From: Sphingomonas baiyangensis
Lineage (GTDB): Bacteria; Pseudomonadota; Alphaproteobacteria; Sphingomonadales; Sphingomonadaceae
Assembly (NCBI RefSeq): GCF_005144715.1
Contig: NZ_SWKR01000002.1
Coordinates: forward strand, 124,001 to 188,000
Length of the DNA stretch: 64,000 nt
Direction of reading: 5' to 3'
Shown here one piece after another: positions 9,006 to 17,785 of this stretch. The position numbers were made by a program, and so were the translations under genes. The notes beneath the pieces are model-generated. The model saw only the letters and a program-made list of their open reading frames with translations. It searched no databases and was not told where the DNA came from. How positions within the stretch are numbered: position 1 is the stretch's first letter; every line of letters begins with the position of its first letter.

Positions 9006-10130
9006 CTACGGCGCGAAGGCCCGGAAATCGACGTCCATCTCCGGCACCTTTCCCTGCACCATCGAGGCGATGGCGCGTGCGGCGGCGGGGCCGGCGCTGA
9101 AGCCCAGCCACGGCACGTAGCTCAGGAAGATGCCGGGCGCGGCGGGCAGTTCGCCGAGGATCGGCATCCAGTCGTCGGTGCCGTTGACGATGGCGGGCCA
9201 GCTACGCACGATCGAAAGGCTGGCGACGCCCGGCACGGTGCGGCAGGCGAGCGCGAGATTGGTCGCGAGGTTGGCGGCGTTCACATAGGGGCGGCCGCGC
9301 GCGTCGATGCACGCTTCCCAGCCGCCGCCGATCAGGACGCTGCCGTTCCTCGCCTGCTTCATCGTCAGCTTCTCGGCGGCCGCATAGACGAGATGCGGTA
9401 GGAACGGCTCGGCGAGTTCGGTGACGCTCACCTGGATCGGCACCGCGTCGATCGCGAGGTGGATGCCGAGGCTTTCGAGCAGCGGTCCCGTCGCGGCGCC
9501 TGCGGCGACGACGATGCGCCGCGTGGCGATGCTGCCGCCCGTCCAGTGCACGCTGTATCCCTGCCGCTCGCGCACGATCGCGGCCTTGCCCGCACGCGTG
9601 ACGATCGTGGCACCGGCGGCCGTCGCGGCGCGCGCGAAGGCGGGTGCCACGAGCAGCGGATTGGCCTTGCCCTCGATGGGCGCGAAGGCGCCGATCTCGG
9701 CGCCCGGCGCCAGATAGGGCGCGCGCCCGGCAAGCTCGGCGGCACCGATCAGCTCGGTCTCGACCCCCGCCGCGCGCTGGATTTCGGCCTTGGCGGCGAT
9801 CTGGCGCGCTTCCTCGCGCGTCTGCCCCACCAGCATCCCGCCGCCGAACTTCACTTCGAGATCGGCGTCGAGCTCGGCCTCGAGCCCCGCCCACATCGCC
9901 AGCGACGCGCGCAGCAGCCGCACCGTGGGGCTGAACATCCGCCCCCAGCCTTCCCCCTTCAGCACGAAGGGTTCGTGCGGGATCTGCGCGTGCAGGCTGC
10001 CGGCGTTCGAGCCCGAGGCGAGCTGGTTGACCTCGCCTGCCTCGATCAGCGTCACCTCGACGCCGTCGCGCGCCAGATACCAGGCCGCGGCGCACCCCGC
10101 CAATCCGCCGCCGATCACCACTGTCGTCAC
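9006..10130 (-). CDS. DadA-like FAD-dependent oxidoreductase (D-amino/imino acid dehydrogenase type)
   Basis: A DAO-fold flavoprotein of 374 residues, likely the catalytic subunit that oxidises an amino or imino acid and passes electrons to the ferredoxin-FAD subunit (4268-5980). N-terminal dinucleotide site [17 protein letters not shown], then [15 protein letters not shown], a stretch typical of the hydroxyproline/opine dehydrogenase beta-subunit group, and a C-terminal [13 protein letters not shown]. Start: GTG at 10130 with GAGG seven bases upstream; the longer ATG form (10196) would run through the inverted repeat at 10163-10190 and is less likely. Divergent from the DHDPS-family gene. 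A paralogue is at 49822. The substrate is unproven. Confidence 0.82.
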   Translation of the reverse strand: MTTVVIGGGLAGCAAAWYLARDGVEVTLIEAGEVNQLASGSNAGSLHAQIPHEPFVLKGEGWGRMFSPTVRLLRASLAMWAGLEAELDADLEVKFGGGMLVGQTREEARQIAAKAEIQRAAGVETELIGAAELAGRAPYLAPGAEIGAFAPIEGKANPLLVAPAFARAATAAGATIVTRAGKAAIVRERQGYSVHWTGGSIATRRIVVAAGAATGPLLESLGIHLAIDAVPIQVSVTELAEPFLPHLVYAAAEKLTMKQARNGSVLIGGGWEACIDARGRPYVNAANLATNLALACRTVPGVASLSIVRSWPAIVNGTDDWMPILGELPAAPGIFLSYVPWLGFSAGPAAARAIASMVQGKVPEMDVDFRAFAP

Positions 10131-10162
10131 CCGCGAACCTCGCTTGCGAATCCAAATATGGG

Positions 10163-10190
10163 CGCTATGCTCACACTTGTTCGCATAGCG
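10163..10190. promoter_or_regulatory. Perfect 8-bp inverted repeat, likely operator
   Basis: CGCTATGC (10163-10170) and GCATAGCG (10183-10190) are exact reverse complements separated by 12 bp. The site lies in the 141-bp gap between the divergent DadA-like gene and the DHDPS-family gene, close to where their promoters must be. The right arm is part of GTTCGCATAGCG, which includes the recurring octamer GTTCGCAT. The regulator is unknown; IclR (22599) or LysR (44018) are candidates. Confidence 0.55.
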
Positions 10191-10271
10191 TAGCATTTTC
10201 TCACGCTACATCGACCGCACGGGAATCACAAAGCCGAGCAATATCGGCGCTTCGCAGACGGAACTCCGGCC

Positions 10272-11222
10272 ATGGCAGATCAATTTCGCGGCAGCTACAC
10301 AGTGGCGGTCACGCCCTTCACCGACGATGGGGCGGCAATCTGCGTGCCCTCACTCAAGCGCTTCATCGACTGGCAGATCGAATGCCGCGTGCCCGGCATC
10401 ATCGTGCTGGGCACCACGGGCGAGTTCCTGACGCTGAGCGCCGAGGAGCGTGAGCTCGTGGTGCGCACCACCATCGAGCACAGCGCCGGGCGCATGAAGG
10501 TGCTGGTCGGCACGATGGATGCCTATACGCCCAAGGCCGTGCGTTTCAGTGCCGAGGCCGAGGCGATGGGCGCCGACGGCCTCATGATTATCCCGCCTTA
10601 TTACTACACCCCCACCGAGGACGAGATCTTCGGCTATTACCGCGCGATCAGCGAGGCGGTTCGCATCCCGATCATGCTCTACAACAACCCCGTCACCTCG
10701 AATGTCGACATGAGCGCGGCGCTGGTCGGGCGGCTGACGCGCGCGTTCGACAATGTGCGCTACATCAAGGAAGCGAGCATGGACGTCGGTCGCGTGTACG
10801 ACGTGATCGAGGAAAGCGGCGGGCTGATGAACGTGTTCGCGGGCGAGCGGCCGGTCGAGAGCTTCCTGCTGGGCGCGACCGGCTATGTGAACCCCTATGG
10901 CAATTACCTGCCCTATTCGACCACGCGGATGTGGGAATATCTCGAAGCCGGCCGCATCGACGATGCCCGGGCGGTGCAGCGCGTTCTGCACAAGTTCGAC
11001 ACGGTGATCGCCGCCGGCCATCCCACCTATGGCCATCAATGCTATTCGAAGGTGCTCGCTGCCGCCGCCGGCTGCCCGGTGGGCGATGTACGTGCACCGC
11101 TCACGCGCTTCGCCGATCTGGGTGACGAGGGTATCGAGCGCCGCGAGAAGCTCGTGGGCCTGATGGGCGAGATGGACACGCTCGTCGCCGAGATCGAACG
11201 CCGCGAGCCCGTCGCGGCATGA
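10272..11222 (+). CDS. DHDPS/NAL-family lyase (dihydrodipicolinate synthase family)
   Basis: TIM-barrel class I aldolase/dehydratase, 316 residues. The family marks are present: substrate-carboxylate loop GTTGEF, catalytic Tyr in MLYNNPVT and Schiff-base Lys in YIKEAS. The family includes dihydrodipicolinate synthase, N-acetylneuraminate lyase, 2-keto-3-deoxy sugar-acid enzymes and the deaminase of D-hydroxyproline catabolism. The setting beside an imino-acid-type dehydrogenase favours a catabolic lyase or deaminase, not lysine synthesis. It overlaps the next gene by 4 bp (ATGA). A second family member is at 55258. Confidence 0.82.
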   Translation: MADQFRGSYTVAVTPFTDDGAAICVPSLKRFIDWQIECRVPGIIVLGTTGEFLTLSAEERELVVRTTIEHSAGRMKVLVGTMDAYTPKAVRFSAEAEAMGADGLMIIPPYYYTPTEDEIFGYYRAISEAVRIPIMLYNNPVTSNVDMSAALVGRLTRAFDNVRYIKEASMDVGRVYDVIEESGGLMNVFAGERPVESFLLGATGYVNPYGNYLPYSTTRMWEYLEAGRIDDARAVQRVLHKFDTVIAAGHPTYGHQCYSKVLAAAAGCPVGDVRAPLTRFADLGDEGIERREKLVGLMGEMDTLVAEIERREPVAA

Positions 11223-12334
11223 GCGGTACGCCCGCGCTGTTCACGCCCTTCGCGTTGCGCGGCGTAACCTTCGCCAACCGCATCGTCGTCTCGCCGATGT
11301 GCCAGTACGCGGCCGATGACGGATATGTCGGGCGCTGGCACCGTTCGCATCACGGTCGTTTCGCGCTGTCGGGCGTGGGCGGCGCGGTCGTCGAATCGAC
11401 CGGGGTGACACGCGAGGGCCGGATCACGCCTGGATGCCTCGGCATCTATCTCGACGCGCATGTCGAGGGGCTGCGCGAGATCACGGCCATTTATCGCGAT
11501 CAGGGCGTGCCGGTGGGCATCCAGCTCAACCATGCCGGGCGCAAGGCGAGCGCGGCGGTGCCACTCGAGGGCGCGCAGCCGCTCGCGACCAGCGATCCGG
11601 CGCGCGCATGGCCGATCGTGGCGCCGAGCGCCGAACCGCTGACCCCCGACTGGCCCGTGCCCGAGGCACTGAGCGAGGACGCGATCGCGGAGATCATCGA
11701 GGCGTTCGTCGCCGCAGCGCGCCGCGCCGTCGATGCCGGTTTCGACTTCATCGAGATCCACGGCGCGCACGGCTATCTGCTGCACAGCTTCGTCTCGCCG
11801 ATCGCCAACCGCCGCAACGATGGCTGGGGCGGCGATCTGGCGGGGCGGATGCGCCTGCCCGTCGAGATCGCACGGCGCATCCGGGCCGAAATCCCCGCCG
11901 ACATGCCGCTATTCTACCGCGCTTCGGCGATCGACGGCGTAGAGGGCGGACTCGCGATCGAGGACAGCGTGGCGCTGGCAAAGGCGCTTAAGACCGAGGG
12001 TGTCGACCTGATCGACTGCTCGTCGGGTGGCATCCACGGTGCCTCGGGCAATTCGAGCGTGCCGCCGGCGCCGGGCTATCTGGTCGAGCATGCCGCGCGC
12101 ATCCGCAAGGATGCCGACATGCCGACGATGGCGGTCGGCCTGATCGTCGATCCGCAACAGGCCGAAGCGGTGATTGCCGCGGGCGAAGCCGATCTGGTGG
12201 CGATGGGCCGCCAACTGCTTGCCGAACCGAGCTTTCCCTATCGCGCCGCGCGCGAGCTCGACATCGACGATCCCGCCGGCGTGCTGCCGCCGGCCTATGC
12301 CTTTTTCCTGCGGCGCCGGAAGGTGCAGAAATAG
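11219..12334 (+). CDS. Old yellow enzyme family NADH:flavin oxidoreductase (YqjM-like)
   Basis: FMN-dependent TIM-barrel oxidoreductase, 371 residues. It resembles the YqjM class: SPMCQYAADDG near the N-terminus (the Cys that tunes FMN), the IQLNHAGRK loop, then HGAHGYLLHSFVSP with NRRNDGWGG and a C-terminal phosphate-binding region VAMGRQLLAEP. Such enzymes reduce activated C=C bonds or act on related unsaturated compounds. Its start overlaps the DHDPS-family stop (ATGA), so the two are translationally coupled and probably act on the same route. The substrate is not evident. Confidence 0.85.
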   Translation: MSGTPALFTPFALRGVTFANRIVVSPMCQYAADDGYVGRWHRSHHGRFALSGVGGAVVESTGVTREGRITPGCLGIYLDAHVEGLREITAIYRDQGVPVGIQLNHAGRKASAAVPLEGAQPLATSDPARAWPIVAPSAEPLTPDWPVPEALSEDAIAEIIEAFVAAARRAVDAGFDFIEIHGAHGYLLHSFVSPIANRRNDGWGGDLAGRMRLPVEIARRIRAEIPADMPLFYRASAIDGVEGGLAIEDSVALAKALKTEGVDLIDCSSGGIHGASGNSSVPPAPGYLVEHAARIRKDADMPTMAVGLIVDPQQAEAVIAAGEADLVAMGRQLLAEPSFPYRAARELDIDDPAGVLPPAYAFFLRRRKVQK

Positions 12335-12351
12335 CTCGAGGGGAGCGTGCG

Positions 12352-13968
12352 ATGCGGCAATTGCTGACGATGATGGTTGCGCTGGCGGCGGCGATGCTCG
12401 CTACGCCCGCGCAGGCCGAACGCCCCGAACTGGTCGCGCTGTTCAAGGAATTCCGTACGCTCGCCAAGCCCGTGCGGCGCGGCGAGGTGCCCGACTACAC
12501 CGACGCCGCGATGGCGACGCAGGCGCGCGCATTGCCGGCAATGATGGCGCGCCTGAAGGCGATGGACGAGGCGAAATGGCCCGTCGCCGATCGCGTCGAT
12601 TACATGCTGCTGCTCGCCGAGATGCGCGGGCTCGAGTTCCGGCACCGCGTTGTACGGCCGTGGAAGCGCGATCCGGCCTTCTACAGTACCACAAATCTGG
12701 GCTTCGGCCCCAAGATCGACGGCGCCTTCTCGATCCCCGAGCTGCCGCTGGCGCCCGACAAGCTGCCGGCGTTCACCGCGAAGCTGGCGGCGGTGCCCGC
12801 GATCCTCGCACAGGCGCGCGGCAACCTGACCGAAGCGCGCGGCGATCTGGCGCGGCTGGGGATCACGCAGAAGGGCATCGAGGCGCGCGTCTATCAGCAG
12901 CTTGCCGACAAGGCGGCCAAGGTACAGCCCGAGCTGGCGGCGCCCGCGCGCGCGGCGGCGGCGGCAACGCGCGACTTTGCCGCCTGGCTCGAGCGCATCG
13001 CGCCGACGCTTCCCGCGCATGGCGGCATCGGGCGTGCCGAATATGACTGGTATCTGCGCTACGTGCTGCTGTTCCCCTACACCTGGGAGGAGATGCGCGT
13101 CATCGGCGAGCGCGAGCATGACCGCGCGATGGTGTCGCTCAAGCTCGAGGAGCATCGCAACCGCGGCAAGCCGATGACCGCGCCCGCCGAGAGCATGGCC
13201 GAGTTCGAGCGCCGCCGCGGCATCGCCGATGCGCAACTGCTCGACTGGTTCGCGCGCTACGACGTGATGACGGTGCCCGATTGGCTCAAACCGCCGGTGG
13301 GTGAGGGCCCCTATGTGCTGCCCGGCGACCGCGATCCCGCCAAGCCCGGCCCGTTCGACAAGCCCGTCGATCGCCATTTCTTCCGCATGGCCGAGGATCG
13401 CGAGCCGCTGACGCTGCGCGCGCACAACCTGCCGGGGCATCTGTTCGACCAGCTGATGCGCCAGCGCGACACCCGTGCGATCCGCGGCGCGCAGCGGCTG
13501 TTCTTCATCGACGGCACGCGCGCCGAGGGCTGGTCCTTCTATCTCGAGGAGATGATCCAGCAGATCGGCATTCTCGACGACAAGCCCGCCGCGCGCGAGA
13601 TCAACTATATCCTTCACGCCAAGCGCGCCGCGCGCGTGCTGCCCGAATTGATGCTGCACGCCAATGCCTGGACCTATGACGAGGCGCTCGCATCGCTTAC
13701 CTCGCGCACGCCCTACTGGATGGGGCCGCAGGATGCGATCGCGCGGTTCGACATGGAGCTGTATCTGCGCCAGCCGGGCTATGGCATCGGCTATCATATC
13801 GGCAAGGTGCAGTTCGAGGCGCTGATGGCCGACATTGCCGCGCGTGAGGGCCGCGAGTTTCAGTTGAAGCGCTTCCACGACCGCTTTCACGCCGCGGGCG
13901 TCATCCCGATCAGCCTCATCCGCTGGGAAATGACGGGCGACGAGAGCGAAGTGGCGCGGATGCGATGA
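12352..13968 (+). CDS. DUF885 family peptidase-like exported protein (copy 1)
   Basis: A 538-residue DUF885 protein with a signal peptide (MMVALAAAMLATPAQA cleavage region, residues about 5-22), so periplasmic. Landmarks: LRAHNLPGHLFDQ, then DGTRAEGWSFYLEEM, then LRQPGYGIGYHIGK and IRWEMTGDE at the C-terminus. The RAEGW..Y.EE motif is typical of DUF885. The PGH motif is present, but the HE-x2-PGH form I know from the family is not intact. DUF885 is generally viewed as a metallopeptidase-like family without a settled substrate. GGGGAG lies ahead of the ATG. The end overlaps the next gene by 4 bp. Paralogues are at 14975 and 20753. Confidence 0.8.
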   Translation: MRQLLTMMVALAAAMLATPAQAERPELVALFKEFRTLAKPVRRGEVPDYTDAAMATQARALPAMMARLKAMDEAKWPVADRVDYMLLLAEMRGLEFRHRVVRPWKRDPAFYSTTNLGFGPKIDGAFSIPELPLAPDKLPAFTAKLAAVPAILAQARGNLTEARGDLARLGITQKGIEARVYQQLADKAAKVQPELAAPARAAAAATRDFAAWLERIAPTLPAHGGIGRAEYDWYLRYVLLFPYTWEEMRVIGEREHDRAMVSLKLEEHRNRGKPMTAPAESMAEFERRRGIADAQLLDWFARYDVMTVPDWLKPPVGEGPYVLPGDRDPAKPGPFDKPVDRHFFRMAEDREPLTLRAHNLPGHLFDQLMRQRDTRAIRGAQRLFFIDGTRAEGWSFYLEEMIQQIGILDDKPAAREINYILHAKRAARVLPELMLHANAWTYDEALASLTSRTPYWMGPQDAIARFDMELYLRQPGYGIGYHIGKVQFEALMADIAAREGREFQLKRFHDRFHAAGVIPISLIRWEMTGDESEVARMR

Positions 13969-14852
13969 GCGATCGGCGCTGGCGCGAGCATATCCCCGCC
14001 GACGTCGCCGCTGCGATCGGCCATGTGCGCGCCGGCCGGCGGCTGGCGCCGCCGATATGGCCGGGCGGCGCGCGCTTCGCGGTGGCGCTGTCGTTCGACT
14101 GCGACCACGAGGCGTTCGAGATCGGCGCGGGCGGGCGCGCGGTAGGGCGGCTCGGCTGGGGCGAATATGGCCGGCGCGTCGGCGTGCCGCGCATCCTCGA
14201 CCGGCTGGCGCGCCACGACGTGCCGGCGAGCTTCTTCGTCCCCGCGCTGTCGGCGATGCTCGATCCCGACGAGACGCGCCGCATCGTCGATCACGGCCAT
14301 GAAGTGGGCGTGCATGGCTGGATGCACGAGAACAACTCGCTGCTCGATCGCGATACCGAGCACGACCTGATGCAGCGCGCACGCGATGTGCTGGGCGAGG
14401 TATCGGGTCGCGAGCCGGTAGGCTTCCGCTCGGCGCACTGGGATCTGAGCCCGCACACCATCGCCATCGCCGCCGATATGGGCTTTGCCTATGACAGCTC
14501 GATGATGGCCGACGACGATTGCTACGAGCTGATCGCCGAAGGGCAGCCGACGAGCATGGTCGAGGTACCGGTCGAATGGCTGCGCGACGACGCCGTGTAC
14601 CTGCTGTTCAACCGCAATCCCGCGACGCGCCCCTGGATGGCGCCCGACGAGGTGTTCGCGATCTTCCGCCGCGAGATGGAGGCGGCCGCCGCCGAGGGCG
14701 GGCTGTTCCAGCTCGTCTGCCACCCCTTCGTCATCGGCTATCGCTCGCGCATCTGGATGATCGACGCGCTGATCGAACATGCGCGCAAGCTAGGCGGCGC
14801 GTGGTTCGGCACCCATGCGGCGGTGGCTGCATGGGTGCGCGAACAGGGATAG
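13965..14852 (+). CDS. Polysaccharide-deacetylase-fold hydrolase (PgdA/PuuE/cyclic imidase-like)
   Basis: A 295-residue protein of the NodB/polysaccharide deacetylase superfamily without a signal peptide. The metal-site pieces are visible: SFDCDHE near residue 45 (first Asp), HGHEVGVHGWMHENN (His pair), FRSAHWDLS, and QLVCHPFVIGY near the end. Cytoplasmic members of this type include allantoinase PuuE, HpPgdA-like enzymes and a Pseudomonas cyclic imide hydrolase, so C-N bond hydrolysis of a small amide or cyclic imide is at least as likely as sugar deacetylation. Translationally coupled (ATGA) to the DUF885 gene and last in the operon that starts at 10272; a palindromic repeat follows. Confidence 0.78.
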   Translation: MSDRRWREHIPADVAAAIGHVRAGRRLAPPIWPGGARFAVALSFDCDHEAFEIGAGGRAVGRLGWGEYGRRVGVPRILDRLARHDVPASFFVPALSAMLDPDETRRIVDHGHEVGVHGWMHENNSLLDRDTEHDLMQRARDVLGEVSGREPVGFRSAHWDLSPHTIAIAADMGFAYDSSMMADDDCYELIAEGQPTSMVEVPVEWLRDDAVYLLFNRNPATRPWMAPDEVFAIFRREMEAAAAEGGLFQLVCHPFVIGYRSRIWMIDALIEHARKLGGAWFGTHAAVAAWVREQG

Positions 14853-14870
14853 GCCTGACCCCGCAATTTT

Positions 14871-14954
14871 CCGTTCGCACTGAGCCTGTCGAAGTGCCGT
14901 TCTTCTTTGACGGGAGAAGAAGGAACAGTGCTTCGACAAGCTCAGCACGAACGG
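14871..14954. repeat. Sphingomonad palindromic intergenic repeat (copy 1)
   Basis: A long imperfect inverted repeat. The left arm starts CCGTTCGCACTGAGCCTGTC (from 14871) and the right arm ends at 14954 in CTCAGCACGAACGG, with CTTCGACA in between. It separates two convergent transcription units (stop at 14852, stop at 14975), so the hairpin may help end transcription on both strands. The same unit recurs at 22470 and 57740. Confidence 0.85.
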
Positions 14955-14974
14955 GGGTGGGGCTGTGCCCCCCC

Positions 14975-16642
14975 TTACTCCGCCCCGATCGCCTTCGCTT
15001 CGCTGTCGTCGCCCAGCATTTCCCAGCGCACCATGCTCATCGGAATCATGCCGTGCGTATTGAGCCCGTCATAGAAGCGCTTGACGCTGAACGCCTTGGG
15101 ATCGCGCTCGGCGAGTTCGCCCATCAGCTTGTCGACCTGGTGCTTGCCGGTGATGTAGCTGGTGCCGTAGCCTGGCTGGCGCAGATAGAGCTGCTGCTCG
15201 AACGCCAATAGCTCGAGCGTGGGGCTCATCCAGCCATTGGGCGTGCGCGCCACCTGGAAGTCCTGCGCCTCTTTCATCGTGAAGATGTTGGCGTGGGCGT
15301 AGAGCGAGGCGAGGCCGCGCGCGGCGCGCTGCGCCTGCATGATCCACACGATCTCGCGCGCACGCGGCTGATCGTCGAACAGCCCGGCATGGAGCATCGC
15401 TTCCTCCATCGCCGTCGCCTGGCCTTCCGACCGGCTGACCCACACATTGTAGAGCAACGGACCGCGGCGGATGGGGCGCGGATGCGGATCGGCCTTCATG
15501 TTGGCCAGATCGAACCAGTGGTAGAAATGCGTCCATAGCGTCATCGGCGCTCGGTGCATCGCGATGTGGAAGAAATTCTGGCGATCGGGCGGCACGAAAC
15601 TGCCGATCCGCTCCATCAGCGCGGGCTCCATATAGTCGCGCACCGTCAGGATCTCGCGGTCGCCGAGGAACGCCAGATATTTGCGCACCGCGGCCTTGGC
15701 CTGCGCATCATAGGCAGCGGGACTGTCGGCGCCGGGCAGCAGCGGCAGCGCGCGGTTGCGGTTTTCCTCGAGCCGCAGCGCGGCGTGCGAGCGGCCGAGC
15801 TCGCGCTCCATGATCGCGACCTCGCCCGCCCAGTCGAGTGGCGAGAGCTGGACGTTGCGCAGATACCAGTCGTAATTCTCGCGGCCCACGCCCGAGGGGC
15901 CGTCCTTCTTCGGTAGCTCGGCCTTGAGCCAGCCGATGAAGTCGCCCGTCGCCTTCTGCGCATCGGCTACCGCGCGGCGCAGCGCCGCGCCATTGCCGGC
16001 AACGCGCGGGGCAAGGTCGGCAAGCGTCGCCGCCTGACCTTCCATCGTGACGATGCCCGCGGCCCACAGATCGCGCGCATTGCCCGTCAGATTCTCGCGG
16101 CCCTGCGCGAGGAACGGCGCGATCGTCGCCAGCTCGCGCGTCAGCTTCGCCTCGGCGGCGGCATCGAGCGGGAAGCGAAATTGCCACAGCTCGATGGCGC
16201 CATGCGCCACGGGGCCTTCATGCTCGGGCGTGTCGCTCTGCGCAGCCCAAAGCGTCGCATAATAAGCGGGATCGCGTTGCCACGGGCGCAGCACGCGCAG
16301 GTCGAAATCGAGGCCGTTCATCTCGGCGCGCAGCATGTTCCAGTCGACCTTGTCGGGCACGCTCCAGCCCGTCCGGTCGATGGCATCGAGGCGCGCCTGG
16401 AAGCGCTTCAGCTCGGCGGCCTTCCGCACCATCGCCGGCTCGCGATAATCGTGCACGGCGCCGACCTTGCCCGACGCCTCGAACGCGCGCCATTCGGTGA
16501 ACAGGCGATCGAGCATGGCATTGCTCCTTTGCGCATGCGCGGCAGCGGGGGCATTCTGGGCAAGCGCGGGCAGCGGCGCGGTCGATGCGACTAGCGCAAG
16601 CGCCAGCGCAAGGCGTCGGGGGCGGACGGGGCGGTGATTCAT
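14975..16642 (-). CDS. DUF885 family exported protein (copy 2, altered motifs)
   Basis: A 555-residue DUF885 paralogue with a clear signal peptide (basic start NHRPVRPRR, then LALALALVASTAPLPALAQ). It shares the C-terminal block LYLRQPGYGTSYITGK...VRWEMLGDDSE with the other copies. The core motifs have drifted: where the others carry a PGH, this one has LWTHFYHWFDLA, and the RAEGW..Y.EE motif reads SRSEGQATAMEEA. It may be inactive or have a different specificity. Start 16642 is chosen because GGAG precedes it and the start overlaps the methyltransferase stop (ATGA); a longer ATG form (16690) would lie inside that gene. Confidence 0.78.
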   Translation of the reverse strand: MNHRPVRPRRLALALALVASTAPLPALAQNAPAAAHAQRSNAMLDRLFTEWRAFEASGKVGAVHDYREPAMVRKAAELKRFQARLDAIDRTGWSVPDKVDWNMLRAEMNGLDFDLRVLRPWQRDPAYYATLWAAQSDTPEHEGPVAHGAIELWQFRFPLDAAAEAKLTRELATIAPFLAQGRENLTGNARDLWAAGIVTMEGQAATLADLAPRVAGNGAALRRAVADAQKATGDFIGWLKAELPKKDGPSGVGRENYDWYLRNVQLSPLDWAGEVAIMERELGRSHAALRLEENRNRALPLLPGADSPAAYDAQAKAAVRKYLAFLGDREILTVRDYMEPALMERIGSFVPPDRQNFFHIAMHRAPMTLWTHFYHWFDLANMKADPHPRPIRRGPLLYNVWVSRSEGQATAMEEAMLHAGLFDDQPRAREIVWIMQAQRAARGLASLYAHANIFTMKEAQDFQVARTPNGWMSPTLELLAFEQQLYLRQPGYGTSYITGKHQVDKLMGELAERDPKAFSVKRFYDGLNTHGMIPMSMVRWEMLGDDSEAKAIGAE

Positions 16643-17514
16643 GCCTGGCTCTCCATGGCGTGGGAATTGATTCGATCGGCGGCGATCCACATCGCAACGA
16701 GCGCATCGCCTGCCGCACGCTGCGGTTCGAGCGTGACGGCGTAGCCCGCTCCGCGCAGCAGCGCGGCGGCTTCGGCGAACGCCGCATCGTCGAGCGCAGC
16801 ATCGGCCATCGCCGTCATGCGCGCAGCGTGCGCGAGCAGCTCGGCGATGATGTGGTCGATCGCCGCATCGGGCGCCTCGCCACCGGCGCGCATCGCGGCG
16901 ACGGTTGCGGTAGCTTCGGCGAGCTGGTCAAGCAGGCCGTGATTGTCGGCGGCGGGTCGCAATGCGGCGATGGAGCGTCCCGCAGCTTGCGGATCTTCAG
17001 CGCGCAACGCCGTAGCGAGGGCCTCGTCGCGCAGCAGCATATGTGCCTGCGCGGCCTGTTCGCGCCCGTGGCGGACCAGTGCGCTGTCGCGATGATGCAC
17101 GAGCAACAGCAGCGACTTACGTGCCACCCGCGCCACTTCGCCAAGCGCGGCGCGCCATCCGGCATATTCGATGCCGAACTGGCTGACGACGATATCGAAA
17201 CTGTCCTCCTCGAACGGTAGCGCCGCCGCATCGAGACCTGTGTGCATCACCACGCCGCCGATAGCGGGGGCGACTTGCGCGTGGTCGACGCCGGTCAGAT
17301 GGTCCGCTGGCAACCCGCTCGCCAGCGCGTGCGCAAGCACTGCGCCGCCGCCGGTGCCGATGTCGAGCAGCGTGGCGTCCCGACAGGCTGCAAATGCCGT
17401 GCGCCAGCGTGCCGCGATCGCGGCTGCGACCGCGGGCGGCAGGCCCGCGGTGCAGCCGTCGCGCGGCGCGGTGCGCCAATATGCGCTCCAGATATCGCTG
17501 TCGTCCCCGCGCAT
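16639..17514 (-). CDS. Class I SAM-dependent methyltransferase
   Basis: A 291-residue methyltransferase-fold protein: motif I LLDIGTGGGAVLAHAL, an acidic TGVDHAQ after beta-2, then PFEEDSFDIVVSQFGIEY, as in the UbiE/Methyltransf_11 group. The C-terminal half is helical and unassigned. The chosen start (17514) has AAAGGGG upstream; an ATG at 17544 would sit inside the operator-like region. It is translationally coupled to the DUF885 copy 2 downstream. No substrate is evident. Methylation or demethylation of a nitrogen compound in this pathway is possible but only a guess. Confidence 0.75.
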   Translation of the reverse strand: MRGDDSDIWSAYWRTAPRDGCTAGLPPAVAAAIAARWRTAFAACRDATLLDIGTGGGAVLAHALASGLPADHLTGVDHAQVAPAIGGVVMHTGLDAAALPFEEDSFDIVVSQFGIEYAGWRAALGEVARVARKSLLLLVHHRDSALVRHGREQAAQAHMLLRDEALATALRAEDPQAAGRSIAALRPAADNHGLLDQLAEATATVAAMRAGGEAPDAAIDHIIAELLAHAARMTAMADAALDDAAFAEAAALLRGAGYAVTLEPQRAAGDALVAMWIAADRINSHAMESQA

Positions 17515-17542
17515 CGTCCGAACCCCTTTCGGCTTGCCGAAC

Positions 17543-17606
17543 ATAGCGTGTGTGCGACGCGATCAAAGCGCTATTTCGTGCGCTATACGCCAAAATGTGC
17601 GCCATG
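17543..17606. promoter_or_regulatory. Cluster of operator-like half-sites upstream of TonB receptor 1
   Basis: Three copies of the hexamer CGCTAT/ATAGCG (17543-17548, 17569-17574, 17581-17586) lie in the 271-bp gap between the divergent methyltransferase and TonB receptor genes. The same hexamer forms the arms of the inverted repeat at 10163-10190. The right part (17579-17606) also aligns with the shared elements at 24890 and 29522, including CGCCA then TGTGCG with the same spacing as the former. Probable binding region for the cluster regulator. Confidence 0.4.
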
Positions 17607-17619
17607 CGCCCAAAATACG

Positions 17620-17648
17620 TTGACATTGCAACTGCGCATGACAGTATT
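17620..17648 (+). promoter_or_regulatory. Candidate sigma-70 promoter for TonB receptor 1
   Basis: A perfect TTGACA (17620-17625) is followed by 17 bp and AGTATT (17643-17648). The -35 is strong and the -10 weak. It would give a leader of about 130 nt before the receptor ATG at 17786. It directly follows the operator-like half-sites. Confidence 0.4.
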
Positions 17649-17785
17649 TGGACACCGGAGTCGGTCGCAGCGCGAAACCGCGCGCGTCGCTTCCCTGCTG
17701 GTTGCGAGCTGTCTTTTCCGCAGGAAGGCGCGGGCTCGGGCCGAGTTTCGTGGCGTGCATCTCCATCGATTTGGCGAGGTTCGAT

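Noticed and set aside
10272..11222. Lysine-biosynthetic dihydrodipicolinate synthase (dapA) together with the lysA-like gene at 45097
   Set aside because: Both are embedded in operons with oxidases, hydrolases and transporters, and the family covers many catabolic lyases.
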